Shown here one piece after another: positions 47,250-55,523 of a stretch of 64,000 nucleotides of DNA. This stretch comes from Phenylobacterium deserti (GTDB taxonomy: Bacteria; Pseudomonadota; Alphaproteobacteria; Caulobacterales; Caulobacteraceae): the NCBI GenBank assembly GCA_943332615.1, contig CALQQB010000013.1, positions 1 to 64,000 on the forward strand, read 5' to 3'. A program made the position numbers and the translations under genes. The notes beneath the pieces were generated by a model that saw only the letters and a list, made by a program, of their open reading frames with translations, was not told the origin of the DNA and did no database searches. Position 1 is the first letter of the stretch; each line of letters begins with the position of its first letter.

Positions 47250-48038
47250 ATGAGCACCGAACCCCAGAACTTCCCCGTTATCCGTGGCCATGCAATCCAC
47301 GTGGATGAGCGCGGCTTCGTCTGCCTAAACGACATTTGGCGGGCCGCAGGCTTCTCCGTTAGGCAGAAGCCCGCCGAGTGGAAAGACCTGCCGTCCACGG
47401 GTCGCCTCATCATCGCGATGCTGGAACGTAACGCTGGAAAATCCGGCGTTAAGAACTACAATCCTGCCTCGGTTGTCGTGACCCGCAAGGTCAAGGGAGG
47501 CGGCGTGTTTGCCGCCGTCCACTTGGCCATTAAGTACGCTGAGTATCTAAACTCCAAGCTGGCGCTGGAGGTGGCGGACGTCTTCCTGCGCTACAAGGTG
47601 GCGGACCCCACGCTTGCCGATGAGATACTAGACCGCGCGTCACCTGACGCGAATGAGTGGGCGGGCAAGCGCGCTCTAGCCCGCGCTGGGCGCCGCCCCT
47701 TCACGGACACCCTTCAACGCCACGGCGTGGGACTACGTATCGAATACGCACGCTGCACTGATGCCGTGTACATCGGGCTGTTCAGAAAGACGGCGCGTGA
47801 ACTGAAGAAGGTCAAATACGCTAGTGCGAACCTGAGAGACGCCATGGACGGCGTGGAACTGACCTTTCTCGCAGCCGGTGAGGCGCTGGCGCGTGAACGG
47901 ATTGAACAGACCAACTGCCAAGGCGCGGTTGCGTGTGAGGCCGCCGCATTGCGATCGACCAGCTTCCTGCGCGCCGCCCTGGAGGCGGAAAGGCAAGACA
48001 GGAAGGGTGTGCAACAGGCGCTGGTACTCGTCCGCTAA
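47250..48038 (+). CDS. KilA-N domain protein of phage origin
   Basis: The 262-residue protein starts MSTEPQNFPVIRGHAIHVDE with AGAGGA upstream. Residues 5-115 match the KilA-N fold: FVCLNDIWRAAGF, WKDLPSTGRLIIAMLERNAG, GGGVFAAVHLAIKYAEYLNSKLALEVADVFLRY in pieces. KilA-N proteins are DNA-binding phage/mobile-element products, sometimes toxic. The rest is helical. No other phage genes are near, and codon use is less GC-biased than neighbours, so it is probably a lone remnant or cargo gene. Confidence 0.85.
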   Translation: MSTEPQNFPVIRGHAIHVDERGFVCLNDIWRAAGFSVRQKPAEWKDLPSTGRLIIAMLERNAGKSGVKNYNPASVVVTRKVKGGGVFAAVHLAIKYAEYLNSKLALEVADVFLRYKVADPTLADEILDRASPDANEWAGKRALARAGRRPFTDTLQRHGVGLRIEYARCTDAVYIGLFRKTARELKKVKYASANLRDAMDGVELTFLAAGEALARERIEQTNCQGAVACEAAALRSTSFLRAALEAERQDRKGVQQALVLVR

Positions 48039-48140
48039 AGCCGCCAGTAGCCCTGCCACACGAGCAACACGAGTGAGCCGCGGGAGGTGGCGATCAGGAA
48101 TCGATCCTCGGACAAGCGGCTGTTGCCGCGAAGTTGCGGC

Positions 48141-48173
48141 TTGACAGTTCGTATTCGTGTTCTATCTTTGTTC
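48141..48173 (+). promoter_or_regulatory. SOS (LexA) box overlapping a -10 element, leaderless promoter
   Basis: TTGACA (48141-48146) and TATCTT (48163-48168) are spaced 16 bases. GTTC-TATCTTT-GTTC at 48159-48173 is a perfect alphaproteobacterial LexA site and covers the -10. The predicted transcription start falls at about 48174-48176, the same place as the ATG at 48175, so the mRNA would be leaderless. Confidence 0.7.
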
Positions 48174-48174
48174 C

Positions 48175-48864
48175 ATGCCCGAGGCCGCATCCCTCCGCAG
48201 CGCGCCAGACCTCGAGATGCTCGAGGCCATGACCGCCTGCGCCTACCAGCTGAGCCTTGCGGCCGGCAAGATCGCCAAGGCGGCGGGCGATGACGTGCAG
48301 CTTTTCCTCGCCGCCAGCGCTGAGTTCCGGCAGTGCTTTTTCGCCGTGCGCATGGGCATCCGTCTGAAGCACTTCGGTCCCGCGCGGCTCGTGGCCCAGT
48401 CGCCGCAGCGCGAGCGCCCGGAGGCGCTCAAGGACCTGGGCCGCCCCGAGCGAGCCGAGGCGATGGAGCGCCCCGATCGCCCCGAAGCCCCCGATCGCAT
48501 CGAGGCCGAGCGGGAGCGCGACCGCGACTACGAGCCCGTCAGCCTGCCCCAGTTCCTCAAGACCCTCGGCCTCGTCGCCGCCAGCGCCGAGCGCCGCGGC
48601 GACAGCCTTCCCGCCCATATCCGCGACACCACCCTGCCGACCCTGCAGTCCCTCCTGCGCCAGGCTGCCGCGCCGAAGGCCACGGGCCTGCCGGCCAAGC
48701 TCCCGCTGGCCGCGGCCACGCCCGGCCTCCCCTTGCCGGCCGGCGCCGCTGTCCTCGCCCGGCCCGTGCCGGCCCCTGCCGCCAGGTCCCGGCTGCTCAC
48801 CTCGACGGTCACGCCCCCGACCCCGGCCGGGCGACCCAAGCTCTCTCGCCGCCCCTCCGGCTGA
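48175..48864 (+). CDS. Hypothetical protein under probable SOS control
   Basis: The 229-residue protein has a helical N-terminal domain of about 65 residues (LEMLEAMTACAYQLSLAAGKIAKAAGDD in pieces, FRQCFFAVRMGIRLKHFG). A charged Arg/Glu/Pro linker with repeated RPERAEAMERPDRPEAPDRI pieces follows, then another helical stretch (SLPQFLKTLGLVAASAE) and a Pro/Ala tail. No family is recognised. There is no Shine-Dalgarno, fitting a leaderless start. The SOS box upstream suggests induction by DNA damage. Confidence 0.65.
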   Translation: MPEAASLRSAPDLEMLEAMTACAYQLSLAAGKIAKAAGDDVQLFLAASAEFRQCFFAVRMGIRLKHFGPARLVAQSPQRERPEALKDLGRPERAEAMERPDRPEAPDRIEAERERDRDYEPVSLPQFLKTLGLVAASAERRGDSLPAHIRDTTLPTLQSLLRQAAAPKATGLPAKLPLAAATPGLPLPAGAAVLARPVPAPAARSRLLTSTVTPPTPAGRPKLSRRPSG

Positions 48865-49029
48865 TCCAGTCGCGCCGACCCAGCTTGCCGCAACCCACGG
48901 AGGGCCGCCTCCGGGGGACCTTCGGGCTGCGTGGACCGCGCGCCGCCTGCGGGGTGCTGTTCTTGACGGGGGGATTTGGTTGAACACGGCGCCTCGCCTA
49001 TATTCGCCGCTCTCCAGAAGGACTTCCCC

Positions 49030-50181
49030 TTGGGCGTGACCCTCGATCTCAGCCGGGCGCCGGCAAAGGCGCCCGTCGCGCCGAACCTGACCGGACTGTC
49101 GCGGACCGAACTCGCGGCGGCGCTGGTCGATGCCGGTGTCGTGCCCAACGAAAAGGCCAAGATGCGCGCCACGCAACTGTGGCGCTGGATGCACCACTAC
49201 GGCGTCACCGACTTCGCCAACATGACCGACGTGGCCAAGGAAACGCGCATCGCTCTGGCGCAGACGTTTTCACTTGCCCGCCCGCAGGTGGTGGAGCGTC
49301 AGGTCTCCAAGGACGGCACGCGCAAGTGGCTGATCCGGATGGGGCCGGGCATCGAGGTCGAGACGGTCTACATTCCAGACGTCGGCCGCTCCGGCGCTCT
49401 GTGCGTGTCGAGCCAGGTCGGCTGCACGCTGAACTGCACCTTCTGTCACACCGGCACCCAGGCCCTGGTGCGCAACCTGACCGCCGCCGAGATCGTCGGT
49501 CAGGTGCAGGTGGCCCGCGACGACCTTGGCGAATGGCCCTCGCCCAAGGAGGACCGACGGCTCTCCAACATCGTGTTCATGGGGATGGGCGAGCCGCTCT
49601 ATAATCTCGATAGCGTGGCCCAGGCGATCGACATCATCGCCGACCACGAAGGCATCGCCATCTCGCGCCGGCGGATCACGGTCTCGACCTCGGGCGTGGT
49701 TCCGGAGCTGACGCCGCTGGGCGAGAAGACCCAGGCGATGCTGGCGATCTCGCTGCACGCCACCAATGACGCGCTGCGCGAAAAGCTGGTGCCGCTGAAC
49801 AAGAAGTACCCGTTGGCCGAGCTGATGGCCGGCATCCGGGCCTATCCCGGCCTGTCGAACGCCAAGCGGGTAACGTTTGAATATGTGATGCTGAAAGGCG
49901 TCAACGACAGCCCGGCCGAGGCCAAGGCCCTGGTGCAGCTGCTGAGCGGCATCCCGGCCAAGATCAACCTGATCCCGTTCAATCCCTGGCCGGGGACCGA
50001 GTACGAATGCTCGTCCTGGGCCACCATTGAGGCCTTCGCCGCGATCCTGAACCGTGGCGGCTACGCCTCGCCGATCCGCACGCCGCGCGGGCGGGACATC
50101 CTGGCCGCCTGCGGGCAGCTGAAGAGCGAGAGCGAGAAGCAGCGGGCGAGCGCGCGGCGCAAGGCCGTGGTCTCCGAATAA
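49030..50181 (+). CDS. rlmN: 23S rRNA m2A2503 / tRNA m2A37 methyltransferase RlmN
   Basis: This radical SAM enzyme has [13 protein letters not shown] (C-x3-C-x2-C), [26 protein letters not shown] and a late [12 protein letters not shown]. It methylates A2503 of 23S rRNA and A37 of some tRNAs. The reading opens at 48976, but a TTG at 49030 ([10 protein letters not shown]) has AGAAGGA seven bases before it and matches the usual family start, giving 383 residues. A Cys near the end (ILAACGQLK) is the methyl-carrying one. Confidence 0.94.
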   Translation: MGVTLDLSRAPAKAPVAPNLTGLSRTELAAALVDAGVVPNEKAKMRATQLWRWMHHYGVTDFANMTDVAKETRIALAQTFSLARPQVVERQVSKDGTRKWLIRMGPGIEVETVYIPDVGRSGALCVSSQVGCTLNCTFCHTGTQALVRNLTAAEIVGQVQVARDDLGEWPSPKEDRRLSNIVFMGMGEPLYNLDSVAQAIDIIADHEGIAISRRRITVSTSGVVPELTPLGEKTQAMLAISLHATNDALREKLVPLNKKYPLAELMAGIRAYPGLSNAKRVTFEYVMLKGVNDSPAEAKALVQLLSGIPAKINLIPFNPWPGTEYECSSWATIEAFAAILNRGGYASPIRTPRGRDILAACGQLKSESEKQRASARRKAVVSE

Positions 50182-50228
50182 TCCCCCGGACGTGCTAACG
50201 ATCCGCCGGTTCTTACGGGGGACGCCGC

Positions 50229-50648
50229 ATGCCGACACCATCGCCTGAGATCCAGGCCTTCGCCACCGGGTTCCCGGTGTTCCTGCTGCACGCCGGTGTC
50301 ACGGTAGTGATCCTGTTCCTGGCGGCGGCGGTCTACATCCTGCTGACCCCGCACAAGGAAATCACCCTGATCCGCGAAGGCAACGCCGCGGCGGCGATCT
50401 CGCTGGGCGGGGTGCTGATCGGGCTGGCGTTGCCGCTGGCGGCGTCGCTGAAGGCATCGACCAATGTGCTGGAGGTCGCGCTCTGGGGCGTGGTGACCGT
50501 GTTTGTGCAACTGCTGATTTTCCGGCTGGTGGACCTGGTCCTGCGCGGCCTTCCAAAGCGCATCCAGGAGGGTGAGATCAGCGCCGCCGCGCTGCTGGTC
50601 GGCGCCAAGATCGCCACCGCGCTGATCATCGCGGCCGCTCGCAGCTGA
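50229..50648 (+). CDS. DUF350 membrane protein
   Basis: The 139-residue protein has four predicted helices (HAGVTVVILFLAAAVYILL; AAAAISLGGVLIGLALPLAAS; VALWGVVTVFVQLLIF; ISAAALLVGAKIATALIIAA). GGGGGA precedes the ATG. The internal repeat of two helix pairs is typical of DUF350, whose function is unknown. It lies 33 bases before a serine-protease-like gene on the same strand. Confidence 0.9.
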   Translation: MPTPSPEIQAFATGFPVFLLHAGVTVVILFLAAAVYILLTPHKEITLIREGNAAAAISLGGVLIGLALPLAASLKASTNVLEVALWGVVTVFVQLLIFRLVDLVLRGLPKRIQEGEISAAALLVGAKIATALIIAAARS

Positions 50649-50681
50649 CCGTCATGAAGTCCCTCAAGACGTCGCTCTGAC

Positions 50682-51512
50682 ATGAAATTTCCGCGGCTGC
50701 CGGACTGGGTGGTCTACGCCGCGATCGTGGTGGCGGTGCTGTTCGCCGCCTTGGGCCGCGACGAGCGCATCGACGCGCCTCGGCCGCCGCCCAAGAGTTC
50801 AGACCCGCTGGGCGAGGCGCTGGGCCCGTCCTCGCCCTTCGACCCCTCGGTGGTGGTGGACGTGCCGGACACGGTGGGCCCCGCCGCCGGCACGGCCTTT
50901 TCGATCGCCCGCTCCGGGGTGTGGATGACCGCCCGGCATGTAGTCGATGGCTGTGCGAAGGCCGCCATCGTGGTGGGCCCGGGGACGGGCGTTGCCGTCA
51001 CGGTCCGCATCGACCCGCACGGCGAGGTGGCGCTGCTGTTCACCGAGGGCGGATCGGCGCCCCTGCCCCTGGGGCTCAGCGAGCCGCTGCGCCGCGGGCA
51101 ACGGGCGTTCCATCCCGGCTTCCCGCAGGGCACGCCCGGCGAGGCCAGCTCGCGATTGTTGGGACGTGAAAATCTCGTCGTGCGGGGCCACGGCGCCCGG
51201 ACCGAGCCGGTGCTGGTCTGGGCCGAGACCGGCCGCACCGAAGGGTTGGAGGGCACGCTCGGGGGCCTCTCCGGCGCTCCCGCGCTGGACGCCCAGGGTC
51301 GGGTGCTGGGCGTCACCATCGCCGAGAGCCCGCGGCGCGGGCGCATCTACACCACCGCGCCGGAGGTGGTGGTGGCGGCCCTGAGCGCCAGCGGCCGGCG
51401 CGGCGACGCGGGCGTGGCCGGCGAGGCGATGACGCCGCAGAACTACTTCTACGTCGCCGACGACCTGCGCCGTGAACTTCAGGTGGCCCAGGTGGTCTGC
51501 CTGACGAACTAG
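50682..51512 (+). CDS. Membrane-anchored trypsin-like serine protease, possibly impaired
   Basis: The 276-residue protein has an N-terminal membrane anchor (WVVYAAIVVAVLFAALG), a proline-rich stretch and a trypsin-like domain: GTAFSIARSGVWMTARHVVDGC with the His, PHGEVALLF where the usual Asp-Leu/Val-Ala reads Glu-Val-Ala, and GTLGGLSGAPAL where the usual GNSGGP reads GLSGAP but keeps Ser. The Asp to Glu change may lower activity. It probably faces the periplasm. Convergent with the MFS gene (three-base overlap). Confidence 0.8.
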   Translation: MKFPRLPDWVVYAAIVVAVLFAALGRDERIDAPRPPPKSSDPLGEALGPSSPFDPSVVVDVPDTVGPAAGTAFSIARSGVWMTARHVVDGCAKAAIVVGPGTGVAVTVRIDPHGEVALLFTEGGSAPLPLGLSEPLRRGQRAFHPGFPQGTPGEASSRLLGRENLVVRGHGARTEPVLVWAETGRTEGLEGTLGGLSGAPALDAQGRVLGVTIAESPRRGRIYTTAPEVVVAALSASGRRGDAGVAGEAMTPQNYFYVADDLRRELQVAQVVCLTN

Positions 51513-52849
51513 GTGGCCGCGGCCGTCGGGCCCGGACGACTGAGCCGCGCCAGCAGCAGGACCAGCAGGATCGGCGGGATGGCGGTGAGCCCGGTGGCGA
51601 TCCAGGCCGTGGCGTAGGCGCTCATCAGCCCTTGCGTCTGCGCCATGCCATCCACTACCGCGCCGGAGAAGCCCTTCAGAAACTTGCCCAGGAAGGCGTA
51701 GGTGGAGGAGAGCAGGGCGTACTGCGTGGCCGTGTAGCCCAGGCCTGTAAGGCTCGACATATAGGCCACCAGCGCCACCCCGGCGAAAGCCTGGGCGAAG
51801 TTGTCCAGCGCCATCACCGCCGTGAAGACGCCGATGTCGTGGTTGAGGGTCAGAAGAGCGAAGGCGGCGGTGCCGAGCCCCTGCAGGACCGAGCCCACGA
51901 TCAGGGTCGGGAACAACCCGAACCGAATGGCGAACAGGCCCGAGATGGCGATGCCGGCGAACGCGCCCGGCAGGCCGGTCGCGGCGCGGACCACCGCCAC
52001 CATGTCCTTGGTCAGGCCGAGGTCGTGATAGTAGGGGTTGTACATCGGGCCCATCAGGAAGTCGGGCAATCGGTACGCGGCGATGGTCGCGAGCATCAGC
52101 AGGCCCAGAGCCTTATGCGTGGCGAAGAAATCGACGAATGGCCCGACCACCGCGTCGAAGAAGCCGCGAGGCGTCCAGAGCGGCGCCTTGTCCTGCATCA
52201 CCGCATCGGCGCGGGCGGGCTCGAAGGCGAACAGGCTCGCCACCACCCCGAGCCCCATCAGCAGGGCCATGGCGACGTAGGAGACCGGCCAGCCGAAGCG
52301 CGAGGCGCCGGCGATGATCGCCGCGTCGGCCACCAGAATCGCAACGCGGTAGCCCAACTGTGCGGCCGACGAGAGCAGGCCCATCTCGTCGGCGCCGTCG
52401 GCCGCCTCGATGCGCCAGGCGTCGATGACGATGTCCTGGGTCGCTGACGCGAAGGCCACCACGACGGCGAACGCGCCGATCGCGATCAGGCCGCCGCTCG
52501 GCCCTACCGCAGCCATACCGACAAGTCCGGCCGCAACCACGATCTGGGCCAGCAGCATCCAGCCGCGCCGGCGCCCCAGCCGTCCCAGCAGCGGCACATC
52601 GACCCGATCGACGATCGGCGCCCAGAACGGCTTCAGCACATAGGCCAGCCCGACCCAGGAAATGAAGCCGATGACCTTGAGGCTCGTGCCCTCGTCCCGC
52701 AGCCAGTAGCCCAGGGTGTTCTGGGTGAGCAGAAAGGGCAGGCCCGAGGCGAAGCCGAGGCCCAGCATGACCGCGACCTTGGGCTGGCGCAGCGAGCGGA
52801 CGACCTCCATGGCGCTGCGTTTCTTCCGCGGCGCGGCCTGGTCGGTCAT
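51509..52849 (-). CDS. AmpG-type MFS permease
   Basis: The 446-residue protein has twelve predicted helices. The N-terminal GLGFASGLPFLLTQNTLGYWLRDEG and SWVGLAYVLKPFWAPIVDRV (in pieces) are characteristic of AmpG-like muropeptide/anhydro-sugar permeases. It probably imports cell-wall turnover products. No beta-lactamase gene is nearby. It starts at 52849 with GAGAC-type purines upstream. Confidence 0.88.
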   Translation of the reverse strand: MTDQAAPRKKRSAMEVVRSLRQPKVAVMLGLGFASGLPFLLTQNTLGYWLRDEGTSLKVIGFISWVGLAYVLKPFWAPIVDRVDVPLLGRLGRRRGWMLLAQIVVAAGLVGMAAVGPSGGLIAIGAFAVVVAFASATQDIVIDAWRIEAADGADEMGLLSSAAQLGYRVAILVADAAIIAGASRFGWPVSYVAMALLMGLGVVASLFAFEPARADAVMQDKAPLWTPRGFFDAVVGPFVDFFATHKALGLLMLATIAAYRLPDFLMGPMYNPYYHDLGLTKDMVAVVRAATGLPGAFAGIAISGLFAIRFGLFPTLIVGSVLQGLGTAAFALLTLNHDIGVFTAVMALDNFAQAFAGVALVAYMSSLTGLGYTATQYALLSSTYAFLGKFLKGFSGAVVDGMAQTQGLMSAYATAWIATGLTAIPPILLVLLLARLSRPGPTAAAT

Positions 52850-52903
52850 GGACGTCTCCGGCGTCTCAATCGTCGATTTGTATCGGCAGTTGAGAATCTT
52901 GGC

Positions 52904-52929
52904 AAAAATGGCGCGTCCTTGGGACGCGC
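52904..52929 (-). terminator. Intrinsic terminator after the histidine kinase gene
   Basis: On the minus strand an 8-bp perfect stem (GCGCGTCC / GGACGCGC, loop of three) is followed two bases later by TTTTT (52904-52908). It sits 65 bases past the kinase stop, a classic Rho-independent terminator. Confidence 0.75.
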
Positions 52930-52993
52930 GGGCGCCCCCCGCGCCCAGTTAGCCGACCTTGGCGCGCGTCGCCGGTCGCGTAAAGCTGGCCAC

Positions 52994-54529
52994 TCAGGCG
53001 CGTCGCGCCTGAGCTCTTGAGGCTTGAGGCTGGGCCCACTTGGTCAGCACGTTGCGCAGAGCATCCTGGGACAGCGGCTTGACCAGGAAGTCGTCCATGC
53101 CGGCGGCCAGGCAGGCGTGGCGGTCGTCCTCGAAAGCGTTGGCGGTGAGCGCCACGATCGGAGTCGCGACGCCGGCGGCGCGCAGGCGCTGGGCGGTCTC
53201 CACGCCGTTCAGCCCGGGCATGCGCATGTCCATCAGGATGAGATCGAAGCTCTCGACCGCCGCAGCGGCCAGCGCCTCCTGGCCGCCCACCGCGTGCTCA
53301 ACCTCGCAGCCTTCCCGACCCAGCAGGGCGCGGGCCAGGAGCGCGTTGATGGGATTGTCCTCGACCAGCAGAATCCGGGCGCCCGGCGCGGCCACCGTGA
53401 CGATGCGCTCGTCCTGCAGCGGCGGCTGGGCGGCGGGAAGCTCTACCCCGGCGGCGATCAGCACCCGCTCAGCGAGAGACGCGCGCCGCAGAGGCTTGAT
53501 GAGGTAGCCGGCGAAGCCCGCGCGGCGATAGCGCGCGATGCGGTCGCGCTCGTCCGGAGCCAGCAAGACGATGGCGGCCCTTTGCAGCGGCGGCCTCAAG
53601 GTCCCGGCTGTGGGCGCCAGGCCGGCATCCACCAGGATGACATCGCCGGGACGGGTGCGGGCTATGGCCTCCGGAAGGTCGGCGGTGAGACAGGCGACCC
53701 CGCCACAGCCCTCGATCTGCAACCGGGCCGCAGCGCGCACCACCGGATTGGGCGAGGCGACGCCGACCATGCGGCCGCCCAGCGTGGGTATGGTCGAGAC
53801 GTCAGGCAGGTGGCTGAGGGCGGCCTCGAACCAGAAGCAGGCCCCGCCGCCGTCTGCGGCATCGACGCCCACGTCTCCGCCCATGGCGCGGGCCAGCCGG
53901 CGCGCGATGGCCAGGCCTAGTCCGGCTCCGCCCAGGTCGGCATGCGCCTGGTCGGCCTGAGCGAAAGCCTCGAAGATGCGGTCATGGTCCGCCTGCGACA
54001 CGCCGGGGCCGGTGTCCTCGACCGTCAGGCGCAGGCGACCCGGCGCGGGAGCCTCCGCGGTCAGCAGTACGCCGCCAGCCTGCGTGAACTTCACGGCATT
54101 GCCCGCGAAATTCAGCAGAATCTGCCGCAGCCGGCCCTCGTCGGCCAGCACGAAAGCCGGCGTGGCCAGCGCAGCCCAGGCGATTTCGAGACCCTTCTCG
54201 CGGGCCCGTGGCGACAGCAACTCGGCCGTGCCGCGCAGCAGCGCCTCGACGTCGGTGGCGGCCGGATGCAGATCGACGCCGCCCGCGCCCAGCTTGGCGA
54301 AGTCGAGCACGTCGTTGACCAGGGTCAACAGGTGCTGGCCGCTGTCGTGGAGGGCTGTCACGTAGGTCTTCTGCTCGGCGGTGAGCCGCGTACCCTCCAG
54401 GAGTCGCGCCATCCCCAGCACCCCGTTCAAAGGCGTGCGAAACTCGTGGCTCAGGGAGGCCAGCTGCTCCGCGCTGATCTGGGCGCGGCTGGGGCGGCGC
54501 TCGGAGAGGGGGCGGTCGGATCTGCGCAT
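52994..54529 (-). CDS. Soluble hybrid histidine kinase with two receiver domains
   Basis: The 511-residue protein has HisKA (SHEFRTPLNGVLGM, His28), HATPase_c (NAVKFTQAGG, DTGPGV, GAGLGLAIARRLARAMGG), a degenerate receiver (about 255-370: acidic pair replaced by SPNP, with DVILVDAG and LIKPL kept) and a full receiver (about 386-500: LLVEDNPINALLA, LMDMRMPGLNG, VALTAN, KPLS). There are no membrane helices or sensor domain, so input must come from a partner. It is divergent from the LuxR/HTH locus at 54702. Confidence 0.92.
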   Translation of the reverse strand: MRRSDRPLSERRPSRAQISAEQLASLSHEFRTPLNGVLGMARLLEGTRLTAEQKTYVTALHDSGQHLLTLVNDVLDFAKLGAGGVDLHPAATDVEALLRGTAELLSPRAREKGLEIAWAALATPAFVLADEGRLRQILLNFAGNAVKFTQAGGVLLTAEAPAPGRLRLTVEDTGPGVSQADHDRIFEAFAQADQAHADLGGAGLGLAIARRLARAMGGDVGVDAADGGGACFWFEAALSHLPDVSTIPTLGGRMVGVASPNPVVRAAARLQIEGCGGVACLTADLPEAIARTRPGDVILVDAGLAPTAGTLRPPLQRAAIVLLAPDERDRIARYRRAGFAGYLIKPLRRASLAERVLIAAGVELPAAQPPLQDERIVTVAAPGARILLVEDNPINALLARALLGREGCEVEHAVGGQEALAAAAVESFDLILMDMRMPGLNGVETAQRLRAAGVATPIVALTANAFEDDRHACLAAGMDDFLVKPLSQDALRNVLTKWAQPQASRAQARRA

Positions 54530-54701
54530 GCGGAACGGGGTTTAGCGTGAACGACTTAACGGCCGGTCAAATGTGCCCCCCGCTGCTACAAAAGCGCGCG
54601 GACGCTCAACGTTGCGAAAGCTACATGTCCGGGAAAGTAGACGAAACGTCCAAGGCGTCGTTTACTGGGGTTCCAGGACCGCCGTACGCTTCGAGGGCGT
54701 C

Positions 54702-55454
54702 ATGACCGCTGTCGATCTTCTGACGCCACGCGAACGCGAATGCCTGCGGCTGGTCGATCAGCATATGAGCTCTAAGGAGATCGCGCGCGAGCTGGGTATG
54801 TCCAAGACCTCGGTCGACACCTATTGCGACCGCGCGCGCCGCAAGCTGGGCGTGGGCGATCGTTATCAGGCCGCCCGGCTGCTGCGGGAAGTTGACGTCA
54901 ACCCTGTCCTGACCGCGTCAGGACAGGACGCGATCAGGACAGACACCGCCTCCGATTGCGGGCTCGATGAGCCGGCAACACAGGAGGAAGCCCATGGGCG
55001 ACTGGCCGAACTTCGAGAACAGAGCGGTGATCGGGAAGGCGCTCCGCCTTCGCCGCGAGATCGACGACTTCGAGACGAAGTGGCCGGCTTTGGCGAAGCG
55101 GGAGGAACTTCTCCCGAGCTTCTCCTGGACGCAGCTCGAGCGGCAGCTGGTCGATTTGTCGGCCACATCGGCGCAGGCCGACATGGCCCGGCACCTGGTT
55201 TCGGCTACGCGGAAGCTGGCGCCGTTCAAGCCGCCGGAGATGGTGCTGCGGGAAATTCTCTGCCTCACCTGGGTTCTCCTGGACGAGAACTTCAAGGGCG
55301 AGGCGGAACACGGCCTCGGCGAAATGAGCTAAGCCCCGCCGCCCGGTTGGCGGCCATCGTGGTCATCGCTGTCGTCACGGCTCTCGCCTTCGGGAGCATG
55401 CTGGCGGGGCTCCACGAGCTGAACGACCTGGCGGCGAATTTACTAAGGGCCTGA
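54702..55454 (+). CDS. LuxR-type HTH protein with C-terminal membrane helix; middle overlapped by another gene
   Basis: The frame has an N-terminal LuxR HTH (LTPRERECLRLVDQHMSSKEIARELGMSKTSVDTYCDRA in pieces) and ends with RNELSPAARLAAIVVIAVVTALAFGSMLAGLHEL in pieces, a membrane helix typical of HTH proteins in Caulobacterales and sphingomonads. GAGGG precedes the ATG. Between about 54994 and 55332, however, this frame loses its third-position GC bias (roughly half by eye), while the +1 frame carries a well-biased gene. Either the open frame is one 250-residue protein with a second gene laid over its linker, or the HTH and membrane segments are separate pieces around an inserted gene. Confidence 0.65.
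   Translation: MTAVDLLTPRERECLRLVDQHMSSKEIARELGMSKTSVDTYCDRARRKLGVGDRYQAARLLREVDVNPVLTASGQDAIRTDTASDCGLDEPATQEEAHGRLAELREQSGDREGAPPSPRDRRLRDEVAGFGEAGGTSPELLLDAARAAAGRFVGHIGAGRHGPAPGFGYAEAGAVQAAGDGAAGNSLPHLGSPGRELQGRGGTRPRRNELSPAARLAAIVVIAVVTALAFGSMLAGLHELNDLAANLLRA
54903..54927. other. 11-bp perfect stem-loop inside the LuxR/HTH frame
   Basis: CCTGTCCTGAC and GTCAGGACAGG pair around CGC with no mismatch. It lies between the HTH-coding part and the ribosome site of the nested gene. No U-run follows. It could slow ribosomes or protect mRNA, or mark an insertion point. Confidence 0.6.
54994..55332 (+). CDS. Nested gene of unknown function (112 residues)
   Basis: Starts MGDWPNFENRAVIGKALRLR with AGGAGGAAGCCC before the ATG. 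It lies in the +1 frame inside the HTH gene. Third positions are about 85-90% G/C by eye, the expected bias for this genome, and the protein is helical with normal content of Trp, Phe and Leu (FSWTQLERQLVDLSATSAQ, EILCLTWVLLDENF). It stops in ATGAGCTAA just where the membrane-helix segment of the other frame regains coding bias. No family is recognised. It is the stronger coding signal in this interval. Confidence 0.7.
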   Translation: MGDWPNFENRAVIGKALRLRREIDDFETKWPALAKREELLPSFSWTQLERQLVDLSATSAQADMARHLVSATRKLAPFKPPEMVLREILCLTWVLLDENFKGEAEHGLGEMS

Positions 55455-55523
55455 ACGGCCAATCAACCCCGATATCCGAAGCTATTGCCGCGGCGCGGTT
55501 CACGCCGCGCATGGAGAGAACTC

